DNA of 64,000 bases from contig NZ_JAFLQZ010000001.1 in the NCBI RefSeq assembly GCF_017313265.1, positions 310,001-374,000 on the forward strand, read 5' to 3'. Positions 43,923 through 53,181 of this stretch are shown here, piece by piece. Both the position numbers and the translations under genes were made by a program. Below the pieces are notes generated by a model. That model worked only from the letters and a program-made list of their open reading frames with translations, made no database searches and was not told where the DNA came from. How positions within the stretch are numbered: the stretch's first letter is position 1; every line of letters begins with the position of its first letter. The stretch is from Hymenobacter telluris (lineage in GTDB: Bacteria; Bacteroidota; Bacteroidia; Cytophagales; Hymenobacteraceae).

Positions 43923-44615
43923 ATGGCCGTTATTGAGCTGCACGACGCGTATATCATGCAGGATGTGAATACCATCTTGCAGAAGGTCACGTTTACGCTG
44001 GAAAAAGGCGAGTTTGTGTATTTGGTGGGCCGAACGGGCTCCGGAAAAAGCTCGTTGCTGAAAACCCTGTACGCCGACCTCGACCTGGGTTCCGGAACGG
44101 GAACGGTGGCTGGCTTCAACCTGCCCAAGATTGGGAACAGCGGCAAAGTGCCCTATTTGCGCCGCAAGCTGGGTATCATTTTCCAGGATTTTCAGCTGCT
44201 CTTCGACCGGACGGTGGCGGAAAACCTGTTGTTTGTGCTTAATGCTACGGGTTGGAGCGGGAAGGCCCGCAAGCAGCAGCGCATTTCCGAAGTGCTAATG
44301 CGGGTAGGGCTGGCCAACGTAGCCGGCAAAATGCCGCACCAACTTTCGGGTGGCGAGCAGCAGCGCGTGGTAATTGCGCGGGCCCTGCTCAACGAGCCGC
44401 TGCTCCTGCTCGCCGACGAGCCCACTGGCAACCTCGACCCCGACGTAGCGGACAGTATTATGCGCTTGTTCGTGGAAATCAACAACTCGGGTACGGCCGT
44501 GCTGATGGCTACGCACAACTACCAGATCATCAGGCAATATCCTAATCGGGTACTGAAGTGTGAGCAAGGCCAGCTGGTTGATTCGGCCACTACGCCGTTT
44601 CAGCTGAAAGACTGA
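43923..44615 (+). CDS. ftsE: FtsE-type cell division ATPase
   Basis: The protein has 230 residues. Walker A is GRTGSGKSS (36-44), then [22 protein letters not shown], the signature [18 protein letters not shown], Walker [15 protein letters not shown] and the switch His in MATHNYQII. FtsE with the membrane protein FtsX links the cytokinetic ring to peptidoglycan hydrolases. ftsX is not adjacent: the next gene is a glycosyltransferase. The assignment to FtsE instead of a LolD-type ATPase rests on the [11 protein letters not shown] segment and length. Confidence 0.88.
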   Translation: MAVIELHDAYIMQDVNTILQKVTFTLEKGEFVYLVGRTGSGKSSLLKTLYADLDLGSGTGTVAGFNLPKIGNSGKVPYLRRKLGIIFQDFQLLFDRTVAENLLFVLNATGWSGKARKQQRISEVLMRVGLANVAGKMPHQLSGGEQQRVVIARALLNEPLLLLADEPTGNLDPDVADSIMRLFVEINNSGTAVLMATHNYQIIRQYPNRVLKCEQGQLVDSATTPFQLKD

Positions 44616-44667
44616 TTTCTCTGGTGCCTGGCTTGCAGTTAGTTACTTCCTAATTCCTGTGTTATAA

Positions 44668-45591
44668 ATGTCCGGACTCTCCATTCTGATTCCGGTGTTC
44701 AACCGCAACGTGACGCCGCTGGTGCTAGCGTTGCAGGCGCAAGCTGCCGACTGGGACGGGCCGGTGGAAATTCTGTGTCTGGACGATGGGAGCCGGGAAG
44801 AGTTTCAAGTGCCCAACCGGCCACTGGCCGCTTTGCCGGGGGTTTCCTACCAGGAATTGCCGCACAACGTAGGCCGGGCCGCTATTCGTAACCGCCTGGC
44901 CCACGCCGCCCGCCACGAGTGGCTACTGCTGCTCGACAACGACAGTTTGCTGCCCGATTCTCATTTTTTGGCGCGTTACGCGGCGGCCCGTGCGCAGGCG
45001 CCGGTGCTAGTGGGCGGCACCACGTATGAGCACACAGCACCCGCTTTACCTGAGCTCTATTTGCGTTGGTTGTATGGACGGCAGCGGGAGGCTAGGCCGG
45101 CGGCGGTGCGGCAACACGCTCCACACGGCCAGCTCACCCTCAACAATATGCTGGTGCAAGCCAAGGTGTTCCGCCGCTTTGGGCTAGACGAGCAACTCAC
45201 GCGCTACGGCCACGAGGACACCAAATTCGGGTGGCTGTTGCGCCAAGCCGGTATTGCAGTCTGCCACCTCGACAACCCCGTCCTGCACGACGGCTTAGAG
45301 CCAGCTACTCAGTTTCTGCACAAAAGCCACGAAGCTGTGCGCAACCTAGCACTGCTCTACCGGGCCGAAGGCTTAGGCAGTGATACCAAGCTGCTAAAAG
45401 CTGCCTTGCAGCTACGCCGCTGGGGGTTGGCCGAGGCGGTGCGCGCAGCTTTCCGGCTGCGGCAGGCCCAGGTCCGTCGCAATCTGCTTTCCAAGCGCCC
45501 TAGTTTGCGCCAACTTGATGCGCTGAAGCTGTACTGGATACTAACGGAACTGGCTAGTTTCAAACCATCATCGGCTACGCGCAGCAAATAA
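44668..45591 (+). CDS. Family 2 glycosyltransferase
   Basis: The protein has 307 residues with a GT-A fold. The N-terminus MSGLSILIPVFNRNVTPLVL contains the nucleotide-sugar strand, CLDDGSREEFQ the first Asp pair, and LLLLDNDSLLPDSHF the metal DxD-like motif. A later GHEDTKFGWLLRQAG carries the catalytic ED pair. There is no membrane segment. It probably transfers a sugar to a surface glycan or lipid. It follows ftsE by 52 bases on the same strand. Substrate not determinable. Confidence 0.9.
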   Translation: MSGLSILIPVFNRNVTPLVLALQAQAADWDGPVEILCLDDGSREEFQVPNRPLAALPGVSYQELPHNVGRAAIRNRLAHAARHEWLLLLDNDSLLPDSHFLARYAAARAQAPVLVGGTTYEHTAPALPELYLRWLYGRQREARPAAVRQHAPHGQLTLNNMLVQAKVFRRFGLDEQLTRYGHEDTKFGWLLRQAGIAVCHLDNPVLHDGLEPATQFLHKSHEAVRNLALLYRAEGLGSDTKLLKAALQLRRWGLAEAVRAAFRLRQAQVRRNLLSKRPSLRQLDALKLYWILTELASFKPSSATRSK

Positions 45592-45630
45592 AAAGCCGGC
45601 TCCAACGCAGGGCGTCAGGAGCCGGCTCGG
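45591..45630 (-). terminator. Terminator for the lipoprotein gene, also after GT2
   Basis: The stem agccggctcc / ggagccggct is followed on the minus strand by a T run and lies just after the minus-strand stop codon and the plus-strand stop codon. Confidence 0.82.
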
Positions 45631-45649
45631 TAGTCCGGGTGGGGAAAAC

Positions 45650-46570
45650 CTAGTTCTTCTTGTCGTCTTTGCCGTCGAATACGTCTTTTACCGCACCGCC
45701 GACTTTCTTGCCGACTTTGGCTGCACCTTGGCCAACGTCCTTACCTGCTTCCTTTACATCGGAAGCGGTGTTGCTGGCGGCACGAGCCACCTTGCTACGC
45801 TCGTCGGCCGTCTCGGCCGATACTTCTTTGGCTTCGCCGCTTACGGCATCAGCACCTTGGGCAGCGCGGGCTTCGGCCTTATCGAAGGATTTAAAGGCAG
45901 CGTACTTCAGCTTTTCCTTCTGGATTTCAGCTAGGTCTTTTGCTGGAATGTCGCCTTTTACTTTATCGTAGGCTTCATCCAAGGCGCGCCATTCGGTGTT
46001 GATGTAGCGCCAATCGTCGATGTCGTAGCGGTCCTCGTTCTGCTTGATGTTCTGCACGAACTTCTCGTAGGTTGTGCGGGCATTAGCAGCAGTCAGCTGG
46101 GCCGCCGGGGTCATGGGCTTGTAATATTTGCCGGGTTTCGTGGCCGCCGTACTGGTGGCCATACCAGTAGCGTCGGTGCCGGTAGCGGTGCTGGCAGTGG
46201 CCGAACGGCTGTTCCAGGCGGCTTCGCGCTTGTCGTAGGCGGAGGTGTAGCGCGTGCGCAGGGCTTCTACTTCCTGGCGGCGGGCATCGTCGTACTGGTC
46301 GGCATACTTATCAACGGCCGCTACTTTGGCGTCGAAGTCGGCTTTCAGTTGTGCGGTTTCCCGCTCGTAGTCGGCTTCGGTTTCGCTGGCAACAGCATCA
46401 GCTTTGGCTTCGGTGTCCGAAACAAACGTCTGGAAATCCTGGTAGGCCTGGTCGCTTTCACCGGCTACCTCTTTCTTGTCAGCCTGCGAACAGCTGGTTT
46501 GCGTGAAGGCAACGCCCCCCATCAGCATAATAGCCGACAGCGCGTTGATAGTGAGTGTTTTTCTGAACAT
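45650..46570 (-). CDS. Lipoprotein with coiled-coil body, unknown
   Basis: The protein is 306 residues, starting MFRKTLTINALSAIMLMGGV (ATG complement 46568-46570), with a lipobox ending TQTSC, so it is lipid-anchored. The mature part is charged and helical: KADAVASETEADYERETAQLKADFDAKVAAVDKYADQYDD, a Thr/Ala-rich spacer, and KNIKQNEDRYDIDDWRYINTEWRALDEAYDKVKGDIP. The C-terminal 60 residues are alanine- and lysine-rich with AGKDVGQGAAKVGKKVGGAV. It resembles Bacteroidota DUF6565-type lipoproteins from memory; the function is unknown. Confidence 0.75.
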   Translation of the reverse strand: MFRKTLTINALSAIMLMGGVAFTQTSCSQADKKEVAGESDQAYQDFQTFVSDTEAKADAVASETEADYERETAQLKADFDAKVAAVDKYADQYDDARRQEVEALRTRYTSAYDKREAAWNSRSATASTATGTDATGMATSTAATKPGKYYKPMTPAAQLTAANARTTYEKFVQNIKQNEDRYDIDDWRYINTEWRALDEAYDKVKGDIPAKDLAEIQKEKLKYAAFKSFDKAEARAAQGADAVSGEAKEVSAETADERSKVARAASNTASDVKEAGKDVGQGAAKVGKKVGGAVKDVFDGKDDKKN

Positions 46571-46697
46571 GGCAATGGTATATTGAGGGAGAGAACAAAC
46601 CGGGAGGCAGCTAAACATCAGCAGGTGCCTATTGGGTCGCTAACGGAATGGTTTCACTTCGGGTTGCGCTTACCGGCCGGAGTGTCGGGTTGGTTTC

Positions 46698-46705
46698 TAT
46701 CTTTG
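46698..46705 (+). promoter_or_regulatory. -7 box upstream of DegT gene
   Basis: TATCTTTG matches TAnnTTTG and lies 34 bases before GTG 46732. Because it is inside the longest reading frame, it excludes a start at 46648. Confidence 0.5.
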
Positions 46706-46731
46706 AGACTTGCCTTTTTCCGCTGTTGCCT

Positions 46732-47889
46732 GTGCCTGATTTGCCTCTTCCTTGTGCGCCTATTCATCTGCTGGACCTGCGCGCTCAGCACGCTGCCATT
46801 CACCAGGAGCTGGACGCCGCCTGGCAGCACAGCGTGCAGGAAGCAGCCTTCATTCAGGGGCCGGCCGTGGGGCAGTTTGCCGCCGAGCTGAGCGCCTACC
46901 TGGGTGGCCCGCACGTGGTGCCCTGCGCCAACGGTACCGACGCCCTGCAACTGGCCCTGATGAGTTTGAAGCTGCCCATCGGGACGGAGGTAATTGTACC
47001 GGCCTTCACGTACGTGGCCACGCTGGAAGCGGCTGCCGTGCTCGGCTTGGTACCCGTACCCGCCGATGTCCGCCCCGATACCTTCAACCTCGACCCCGCC
47101 GCCGTGGAAGCGGCCCTCACGCCCCGCACTGGTGCGGTGGTGGTGGTGCACTTGTTCGGGCAATGTGCCGATTTGGAGGCGCTACGCCAAGTAACTGCCC
47201 GGCACGGCGTGGCGCTGATTGAAGACAACGCGCAGGCCATTGGGGCCACTTTCACCGCCAGTTCCGACGCAACCTGGGTAGCGGGTACGGTGGGGGAGGT
47301 GGGCACCACGTCGTTCTTTCCCAGCAAAAACCTGGGGGCCATGGGCGACGGGGGCGCCCTGTTCACCCAAGATCCAGCCCGCGCTACTTACCTGCGCCAG
47401 CTCGCCAACCACGGCCAGACTCAGAAATACCACCACGCGCACATCGGCCTCAACTCCCGCCTCGATACCCTTCAGGCGGCCTTATTGCGCGTGAAGCTGC
47501 GCCACCTACCGCAGTGGACTGCGGCCCGCCAGCGTGTTGCGGCCGGTTATGATGCGGCCCTAACCAATATTCCGGGGCTGACTGTGCCGGCCCGGGACCC
47601 GCGGAGCACGCACGTATTCCACCAGTACACCCTCACGGTGGCCGACGAGCCGGGGCGGCGGGAGGCGTTGCGGCAGTACTTGCAGCAGCGTGGGGTGCCC
47701 AGCATGGTATATTATCCGCTGCCCAACCACCTGCAACCCGCTTATCAGTATTTAGGCTATCAGCCGGGGCAGTTTCCGGTGGCCGAGCAGCTGTGCCGCA
47801 CCGTGCTGTCCATCCCCATCCATCCTACGCTGGATGACGAGCAGGTAGCCTACGTGGCAGAAACCGTGCGTAGCGGAATGGTTGGTTAA
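46732..47889 (+). CDS. DegT/DnrJ/EryC1/StrS aminotransferase, WbpE-like
   Basis: The protein is about 385 residues. It shows APIHLLDLRAQHAAIHQELD, VPCANGTDALQLALMSL, VPAFTYVATLEAA, GAVVVVHLFGQCADL, the PLP-Lys region TTSFFPSKNLGAMGDGGALFTQD, and HVFHQYTLTV. This is the nucleotide-sugar aminotransferase family, close to WbpE/WlbC. The start is not firm: no ATG fits, and TTG 46726, GTG 46732 and TTG 46741 are all downstream of the -7 box. Together with the dehydrogenase at 49002 it suggests a 2,3-diamino sugar route for surface glycans. Confidence 0.9.
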   Translation: MPDLPLPCAPIHLLDLRAQHAAIHQELDAAWQHSVQEAAFIQGPAVGQFAAELSAYLGGPHVVPCANGTDALQLALMSLKLPIGTEVIVPAFTYVATLEAAAVLGLVPVPADVRPDTFNLDPAAVEAALTPRTGAVVVVHLFGQCADLEALRQVTARHGVALIEDNAQAIGATFTASSDATWVAGTVGEVGTTSFFPSKNLGAMGDGGALFTQDPARATYLRQLANHGQTQKYHHAHIGLNSRLDTLQAALLRVKLRHLPQWTAARQRVAAGYDAALTNIPGLTVPARDPRSTHVFHQYTLTVADEPGRREALRQYLQQRGVPSMVYYPLPNHLQPAYQYLGYQPGQFPVAEQLCRTVLSIPIHPTLDDEQVAYVAETVRSGMVG

Positions 47890-48035
47890 GTGAATAGCGT
47901 AGGTGTGCCCGAGCTTACGTGAATGCAACGTGCTGCAACCTCACGGGGCGGGCACTTTGAAATGCAACGATGCCGGATTGGCACTGTTTTTTCTTTTCCG
48001 CCGTATGACACCTTTTTCAAGCTCTATATTTTCCT

Positions 48036-48842
48036 ATGCGCCGTCCGTTTCTTAAGCTGTTGCTGCCCCTTGCGGCTGTAGCTGTCCTCACCACTGCCGC
48101 CGTTACCAAACCCAACCAAGGCTTCATTCTCTTCTCCGTGCAGCAGGACATTGACCTGGGGGCGCAGGTGGCCCGCCAAACCGATTCGCTGTACCGGGCC
48201 AAGGGCCAGCTGCTGGCTCGTTCCAGCAACGCCCGAGCCTATCAGCTGCTCGATGGTGTAGTGAAGCGCGTGCTTGATAATGGCAACCTGAAGTACCGCA
48301 CCCAGTTTCCGTGGGACGTGCAGATTATCAAGGACGATGCCACCCAAAACGCCTTTGCCACGCCCGGCGGCCACATCTACGTGTTTTCGGGCCTGATTAA
48401 ATTTCTTGATAACGAAAACCAGCTGGCTGGGGTGCTGGGCCACGAAATTGCCCACGCCGACCGGCGCCACAGCTCGCAGCTGATGCAAAAGCAATACGGT
48501 ATTGGCCTGCTCACCAGCATTGTGCTCGGCAACAACCCCAACCAATTGGTGCAGCTGGCTTCCGGCATCGGGCAGTTGAAATTCAGCCGGACCTACGAAG
48601 TCGAGGCCGACAAATACTCCACCATCTACCTCAACGGCACCCGCTACTACGCCTGCGACGGGGCGGCGGGCTTCTTCATCAAAGCCGAAAAGCAAGGAGG
48701 GGGCGGCACCCCTGAGTTCCTGAGTACGCACCCCAACCCAGGCTCCCGCGTTACCAACATCCAAAAAAGCGCGCAGCAGCTGGGATGCACTGGCCGCACC
48801 GTCAGCAACAAAAACTTCGAAGAGCTGAAGCGGATTCTGTAG
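48036..48842 (+). CDS. M48-family zinc metalloprotease
   Basis: The protein has 268 residues. An N-terminal hydrophobic segment (LKLLLPLAAVAVLTTAAV) acts as signal or anchor. The zinc site is HEIAH at 136-140, with the third ligand Glu in RTYEVEADKYS (about 193). The mature protein ends with the family stretch LSTHPNPGSRVTNIQ. It is a BepA/LoiP-like periplasmic protease for outer-membrane quality control. It lies between the two putative sugar enzymes but has its own terminator. Confidence 0.92.
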   Translation: MRRPFLKLLLPLAAVAVLTTAAVTKPNQGFILFSVQQDIDLGAQVARQTDSLYRAKGQLLARSSNARAYQLLDGVVKRVLDNGNLKYRTQFPWDVQIIKDDATQNAFATPGGHIYVFSGLIKFLDNENQLAGVLGHEIAHADRRHSSQLMQKQYGIGLLTSIVLGNNPNQLVQLASGIGQLKFSRTYEVEADKYSTIYLNGTRYYACDGAAGFFIKAEKQGGGGTPEFLSTHPNPGSRVTNIQKSAQQLGCTGRTVSNKNFEELKRIL

Positions 48843-48860
48843 GCGTAAGCTACCAGATTG

Positions 48861-48916
48861 AAACAGCGTCCCGGCGCGTGGAAAGTTCTTCCATGCGCCG
48901 GGACGCTGTTTTTGTT
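48861..48916 (+). terminator. Terminator after M48 protease
   Basis: A strong stem, aaacagcgtcccggcgc / gcgccgggacgctgttt, with a 15-to-20-base loop and a T tract, 19 bases after the stop codon. Confidence 0.9.
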
Positions 48917-49001
48917 TGCGCCAAGGGCAAAGGTGGATAGATGAAACAAGCCGGTTTTTTCGCAGCTTGCCGCTCTTTCCTGGCTCTGCACCTTTACGCC
49001 G

Positions 49002-50027
49002 TTGGCTGATTCTCTTTCTCCTGTTCGTTTTGCTATCTGCGGCGTGGGCCACATCGGTCGCCGCCACGCCTCGCTGGTGTCCCGGCACCCCGGCGCTCAG
49101 CTGGTTGCCCTCATCGATATTCGAACTGAATTGGCGGCCGAGCTAGCCGTGGAACATCCAGGGGTTCCGTTCTTTTCTTCGCTCGAAGAATACGTAAAAA
49201 GTGCCTCTACGGCCGATGTGCTCACAATAGCTACACCAAATTACCAGCACGCGCCTCAAGCTATAGTTGGTTTACAGCATGGTTTGCACGTAGTTATCGA
49301 GAAGCCCGTTGCCCTGCGTAAGACCGATGCCGAAGCCGTGGTGCACACCGCATTGCAGACGGGGCGCTTGGTGTTTGGGGTGATGCAAAACCGCTACTCG
49401 CCGCCAGCCGCTTGGCTGAAGCAGGTGTATGAGGAAGGCCGATTGGGCGAAATTTATCTGGTGCAGTTCAATTGCTTCTGGAACCGCGACGCGCGCTATT
49501 ACAAGCCGGGCAACTGGAAAGGCACCCAGGCACAGGACGGCGGCACGCTCTTCACCCAGTTCAGCCACTTCATCGACCTGCTCTATTGGGTGTTCGGCGA
49601 CATCACCAACGTGGCCGCCCGCTTCCGCAACTTCAATCACGCTGGCCTCACCGATTTCGAGGACAGCGGCTTAGTGACGTTTGATTTGGTGCGCGGCGGC
49701 AGCGGCACCTTGCAATACAGCACCGCCGTGTGGGACCGAAACCTGGAAAGCAGCCTTACGGTGGTAGCCGAACACGGCAGCTTGCGCCTCGGCGGCCAGT
49801 ACATGGATAAAGTGGAGTACTGCCATCTGCGCGACTACACCATGCCGCAACTGCCGCCCACCAACCCCGCCAACGATTATGGCCCCTATCAAGGCAGTGC
49901 CGCCAACCACGTGCAGGTAATCGAAAACGTGGTGGATACGGTACAGAAACGCAGCTTTGCCACTACCAATGCTCTGGAAGGCCTGAAAGTGGTGGAAATT
50001 ATCGAGCGTATTTACAGCTTAAAATAA
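49002..50027 (+). CDS. Gfo/Idh/MocA oxidoreductase, WbpB/WlbA-like
   Basis: The protein is 341 residues from TTG 49002 (MADSLSPVRFAICGVGHIGR). The Rossmann motif GVGHIGRRHA is at about 14-23, the EKPVAL motif follows (VVIEKPVALRKTD), and the substrate region has NRDARYYKPGNWKGTQAQDGGTLFTQFSHFIDLLYWVFG, the Lys and His expected of UDP-GlcNAcA-3-dehydrogenases. No ATG fits the N-terminus. It would pair with the DegT enzyme at 46732 in making a 3-amino or 3-acetamido sugar. Role inferred from family likeness. Confidence 0.9.
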   Translation: MADSLSPVRFAICGVGHIGRRHASLVSRHPGAQLVALIDIRTELAAELAVEHPGVPFFSSLEEYVKSASTADVLTIATPNYQHAPQAIVGLQHGLHVVIEKPVALRKTDAEAVVHTALQTGRLVFGVMQNRYSPPAAWLKQVYEEGRLGEIYLVQFNCFWNRDARYYKPGNWKGTQAQDGGTLFTQFSHFIDLLYWVFGDITNVAARFRNFNHAGLTDFEDSGLVTFDLVRGGSGTLQYSTAVWDRNLESSLTVVAEHGSLRLGGQYMDKVEYCHLRDYTMPQLPPTNPANDYGPYQGSAANHVQVIENVVDTVQKRSFATTNALEGLKVVEIIERIYSLK

Positions 50028-50392
50028 GCTGAAGCATACCAAAATAAGTGGCTGCCTCGTTATAGAGTGCAGAGGGCTTTGCCGTAGGGTAGAAGCCCTG
50101 AAAAACGCAGAGTGAGAGTGGTGCAGGGGAAGCGGAAAAAGATAACCGGTTGATTAGTAGAACTTGCTGTGGTGCTGTTCTCTTAGTAAACCAAGTATAA
50201 ACTGGTGGTAAGCACAACAGTAGGTCATGAAGCCGCGTAATAATTGTGTTACGTAGAGGATTTATATCCTTTTATTTATTTTTTGCAGTAACCAATGAAT
50301 GAACAGGATATTGGAAAGATGTGTATCTTGCCGATAGGACAACCTGCATCAACCACCCATTCGGTACAGGAAAACCACTTTCACGGAAGTTT
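50028..50392. other. 365-base gene-free gap before the VapBC-type pair
   Basis: No convincing ORF on either strand. The middle part is unremarkable and the last 150 bases are AT-rich. TATCTTG at 50324-50330 could be an imperfect -7 box for the toxin-antitoxin pair. No long inverted repeat is present. Confidence 0.6.
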
Positions 50393-50599
50393 ATGAGCTT
50401 AACAGAGCAAATCATTCAGGAAATTGATTTACTCCCTCCCACCGAGCTGGAGGTGATTTACCAGGAAGTAGCCCGGCGCATGAGCAACATCAGCCGCGCC
50501 ACCAAGCTGCTGGCCAAATACCGGGGCAAAGGCCGCGGCATTTGGTCGATGGATGCTCAGGACTATGTGAAGCAATTGCGCCAGGATACGCGTGGCTAA
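50393..50599 (+). CDS. Putative VapB-type antitoxin
   Basis: The protein is 68 residues, starting MSLTEQIIQEIDLLPPTELE at ATG 50393; a longer frame from 50321 was discarded because it crosses the likely promoter. The N-terminus is helical and the C-terminus (SMDAQDYVKQLRQDTRG) resembles the toxin-binding tails of Bacteroidota VapB-like antitoxins. It overlaps the PIN toxin by eight bases, a common arrangement in toxin-antitoxin operons. It would bind and inhibit the toxin and repress the operon. Confidence 0.82.
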   Translation: MSLTEQIIQEIDLLPPTELEVIYQEVARRMSNISRATKLLAKYRGKGRGIWSMDAQDYVKQLRQDTRG

Positions 50600-51005
50600 A
50601 ATCTTCTTTGACACCGCGCCGTTCATTTATTTGGTTGAAAACCACTCGAGCTATTACCAGAAAGTGGCTGACTACTTAACTCAGTCATTGACCGATAACG
50701 CCCTGCTGGAAACCAGTGTGCTGACTTACACCGAGTTCTGCGCCAAGCCCGAACAGCTAGGCCGCCCCGATTTGCTACTTGATTTCGACGATTTGCTGCG
50801 GGATTTCGACTTTCAGATGCGCGAAATCAACCTGGCTACCGCCACCTTGGCGTATCAGTTGCAAGCGCGCTACTCGGGCCTGAAAGGGGTGGACGCCATG
50901 CAGGTGGCCACTGCCGTCAACTCCGGCTGCGACGTATTTCTGACCAACGACAAAGGCCTGAAAGATATCCGCGAGATACAGGTGCTGGTGGTAGCCGAGC
51001 TGTAG
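50592..51005 (+). CDS. PIN-domain toxin, VapC-like
   Basis: The protein is 137 residues from GTG 50592. It starts MAKIFFDTAPFIYLVENHS. The four acidic PIN residues are present: Asp7, Glu48 (YTEFC), Asp101 (KGVDAMQ) and Asp120 (FLTNDKG). This is a Mg-dependent endoribonuclease fold, in which VapC toxins cut tRNA or 23S rRNA. The start overlaps the antitoxin stop. Both genes appear intact. Confidence 0.9.
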   Translation: MAKIFFDTAPFIYLVENHSSYYQKVADYLTQSLTDNALLETSVLTYTEFCAKPEQLGRPDLLLDFDDLLRDFDFQMREINLATATLAYQLQARYSGLKGVDAMQVATAVNSGCDVFLTNDKGLKDIREIQVLVVAEL

Positions 51006-51120
51006 CTTGTACCGGTGGCCTGCTGCCAGCTAAGCTGGCGCGCCAACTCTTTCACTGAAAAGGTGGTTGTTGCGGGGGGGCTGAACGTAGCGCGTGGTAG
51101 TTTGGCTATGGCTAGCAAGT

Positions 51121-52008
51121 ATGGCTGCCTTTTCTATGAGCGAGCATATTCCAACCTATCAACTGCAGGCGTTTTCCGGAGACGAAAGCACCCGCTCAGA
51201 GGTGTACTTCCCTGACTACGCGGGCTCAAAACCGAAGATTCCGCTCAACCTTTCGTACCGGGGCGACTACTACAAAATCAGTATCTGCCTGCGGGGTAAA
51301 GCCGAGCTGAAAGTGAATCTGGAAACGTACGTTGTCACGCCAGGCTGCCTGATTCTGGCAACGCCGGAGGTAATCAAACAGTGGCTGTACGTTGCCGAGG
51401 ACTACGAAACGTTGTCGGTCTTTTTCACCAAAGACTTCATTACAGCTAATAATGCCACCACGGGAAAGCTGCGCTTTTTTGTGGCGCCGCCAGTGCATGT
51501 GCTGCCGCTTTCCGCTACGGAGGCGGCCAGTATTGCCGCTTCCTTTCGGTTTCTGCAACAGAAATACGGCACGCCTAACACCCAGCGCACCAATATTTTA
51601 AAGAATATCATTGCGAGTCTGCTCTACGAAATAGGGGCTCTCTACGACCAGCAGCCTCCTACACTTCCGGCGGTGGCTACTACCACCAGAAGCCAATTGC
51701 TAACCGATGCCTTCCGGCAACTGGTACAAACGCATTGCATTTCCATGCGAAGCGTGCAGTTCTACGCCGCTACGCTGTGCATCACCCCCAAATACCTCAC
51801 GGAGCTGGTGAAAGCCGCCACCGGCCGCACCGCCAGCGACTGGATAGCCGAGGCCGTGGTGCTCGAAGCCAAAGCCTTGCTGCAAAACCACGCCCTGCCC
51901 GTGCAGGAGGTGGCCGCCAGCCTCCAGTTCACCGACCAGTTTGCATTCAGTCGGTTTTTCAAGAAAAGCACGGGGCTTTCGCCCACGGCATACCGGCAGG
52001 CTGGTTAA
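51121..52008 (+). CDS. AraC-family transcriptional regulator
   Basis: The protein is about 295 residues from ATG 51121, or 290 from ATG 51136 (MSEHIPTYQLQAFSGDEST), both plausible. The N-terminal half is a cupin-like sensing domain (SICLRGKAELKVNLETYVVTPGCLILATPEVI). The C-terminal AraC HTH has ITPKYLTELVKAATGRTASDWI and VAASLQFTDQFAFSRFFKKSTGLSPTAYRQ. It lies 153 bases upstream of, and codirectional with, an NmrA-like reductase and probably controls it in response to a small molecule. Confidence 0.9.
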   Translation: MAAFSMSEHIPTYQLQAFSGDESTRSEVYFPDYAGSKPKIPLNLSYRGDYYKISICLRGKAELKVNLETYVVTPGCLILATPEVIKQWLYVAEDYETLSVFFTKDFITANNATTGKLRFFVAPPVHVLPLSATEAASIAASFRFLQQKYGTPNTQRTNILKNIIASLLYEIGALYDQQPPTLPAVATTTRSQLLTDAFRQLVQTHCISMRSVQFYAATLCITPKYLTELVKAATGRTASDWIAEAVVLEAKALLQNHALPVQEVAASLQFTDQFAFSRFFKKSTGLSPTAYRQAG

Positions 52009-52161
52009 GCGCAGCTACCGCCTTTCGGCCACAAGCTGCCGCCATCCGGCCATTCCGTGGCCGCGCCGTAGCGCGGAATTTTGCAGCCGTTGCTTCAGAG
52101 AATCCAGGGCAGGATTCGCGCCATCTGAAGCCGGTTGATTTCTCACGCAAAATGCCATTTT

Positions 52162-53022
52162 ATGATTCTGATAACGGGGGCCACCGGCCACTTAGGAACC
52201 GCCGTCCTGCAAACCCTTTTGCAGAAAACCAGCGCCTCGCAGTTGGCCGCCCTGGTGCGCGACGAGCACAAAGCCGCCGACCTGCAAGCGCAGGGCGTAA
52301 GCCTGCGCCTCGGCAGCTACAACGACCTGGCTTCACTGGACCGAGCCATGCAGGGCATCAATAAAGTGCTGCTGATTTCGGGCGGGGGCGAAGACGACGC
52401 GCTGCAACAGCATTACAACGTAGTGGATGCGGCCAAACGAGCGGGTGTACAATGCCTGGCGTACACCAGCCGGGCCCTCAAAGACCCCAGTGCCCTCGCC
52501 AACCAACTGATGGTCCGCCACTTCCAAACCGAAGACTACATTCAAGCGAGCGGGCTGGCCTACATTTTCTTCCGTAATATTCTGTACCTGGATACGCTGC
52601 CGTTGTTTACGGGCCCGAACGTGCTGGAAACGGGCATCCGGCTACCGGCAGGGCAGGGGAAAGTGGCCTACGCCCTGCGTAGTGAAATGGGGGAAGCCAT
52701 GGCCAACGTGCTCTTGCAGGCGGATTGCGTGAACCGCACCTACCACTTCACCGGTTCTGAAGCGTATTCGTTCGATGACGTAGCGGCCGCCCTGACGAGC
52801 CTAACCGGCAAGGAAGTGCGCTATACCGCTGCGGAGCCCGCTGCTTTTGCCGCCAATATGCAACAGCGCGGAGTGCCAGCAGTAGCCATTGAGCGCACCA
52901 TCGGGTTCATGACCGATATCAGCCACGGCCAGGAAGCCGAAGTAAGCTCAGACCTGGCAACTGCTTTGGGCCGGCAACCGGTTTCTCTCGCGGAGGGAAT
53001 AAAGACCGTGTATAAGTTGTAG
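52162..53022 (+). CDS. NmrA/QorB-like NAD(P)-binding reductase
   Basis: The protein is 286 residues, starting MILITGATGHLGTAVLQTLL (ATG 52162). The TGATGHLG Rossmann loop sits at about 5-12. Further features are ALVRDEHKAADLQAQGVSLRLGSYND, GINKVLLISGG, and CLAYTSRALKDPS. The pattern matches atypical SDRs of the NmrA/QorB type, NADPH-dependent quinone reductases or redox sensors. The AraC gene upstream is probably its regulator. It ends before a 50-bp hairpin. Confidence 0.88.
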   Translation: MILITGATGHLGTAVLQTLLQKTSASQLAALVRDEHKAADLQAQGVSLRLGSYNDLASLDRAMQGINKVLLISGGGEDDALQQHYNVVDAAKRAGVQCLAYTSRALKDPSALANQLMVRHFQTEDYIQASGLAYIFFRNILYLDTLPLFTGPNVLETGIRLPAGQGKVAYALRSEMGEAMANVLLQADCVNRTYHFTGSEAYSFDDVAAALTSLTGKEVRYTAAEPAAFAANMQQRGVPAVAIERTIGFMTDISHGQEAEVSSDLATALGRQPVSLAEGIKTVYKL

Positions 53023-53080
53023 GCTCGCCGGCCGGCCCTACATTGATGTGCCCATTCATTAAATGAGGTGATGAACGTTT

Positions 53081-53132
53081 TATGTAGCGCTGCGCTTTGG
53101 CTCGGCGTACGAGCAAAGCGCAGCACTACATA
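53081..53132. repeat. Long imperfect hairpin repeat
   Basis: The left arm tatgtagcgctgcgctttgg and right arm caaagcgcagcactacata pair with few mismatches around a short loop. It resembles a GC-rich dispersed repeat of this group and differs from the 7-bp-periodic elements. It may terminate the NmrA gene. Confidence 0.75.
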
Positions 53133-53181
53133 AAAAGTTGATTTGTAAGGTGAAATTCTTAACGCTGGCTAGCTTTCAAGT

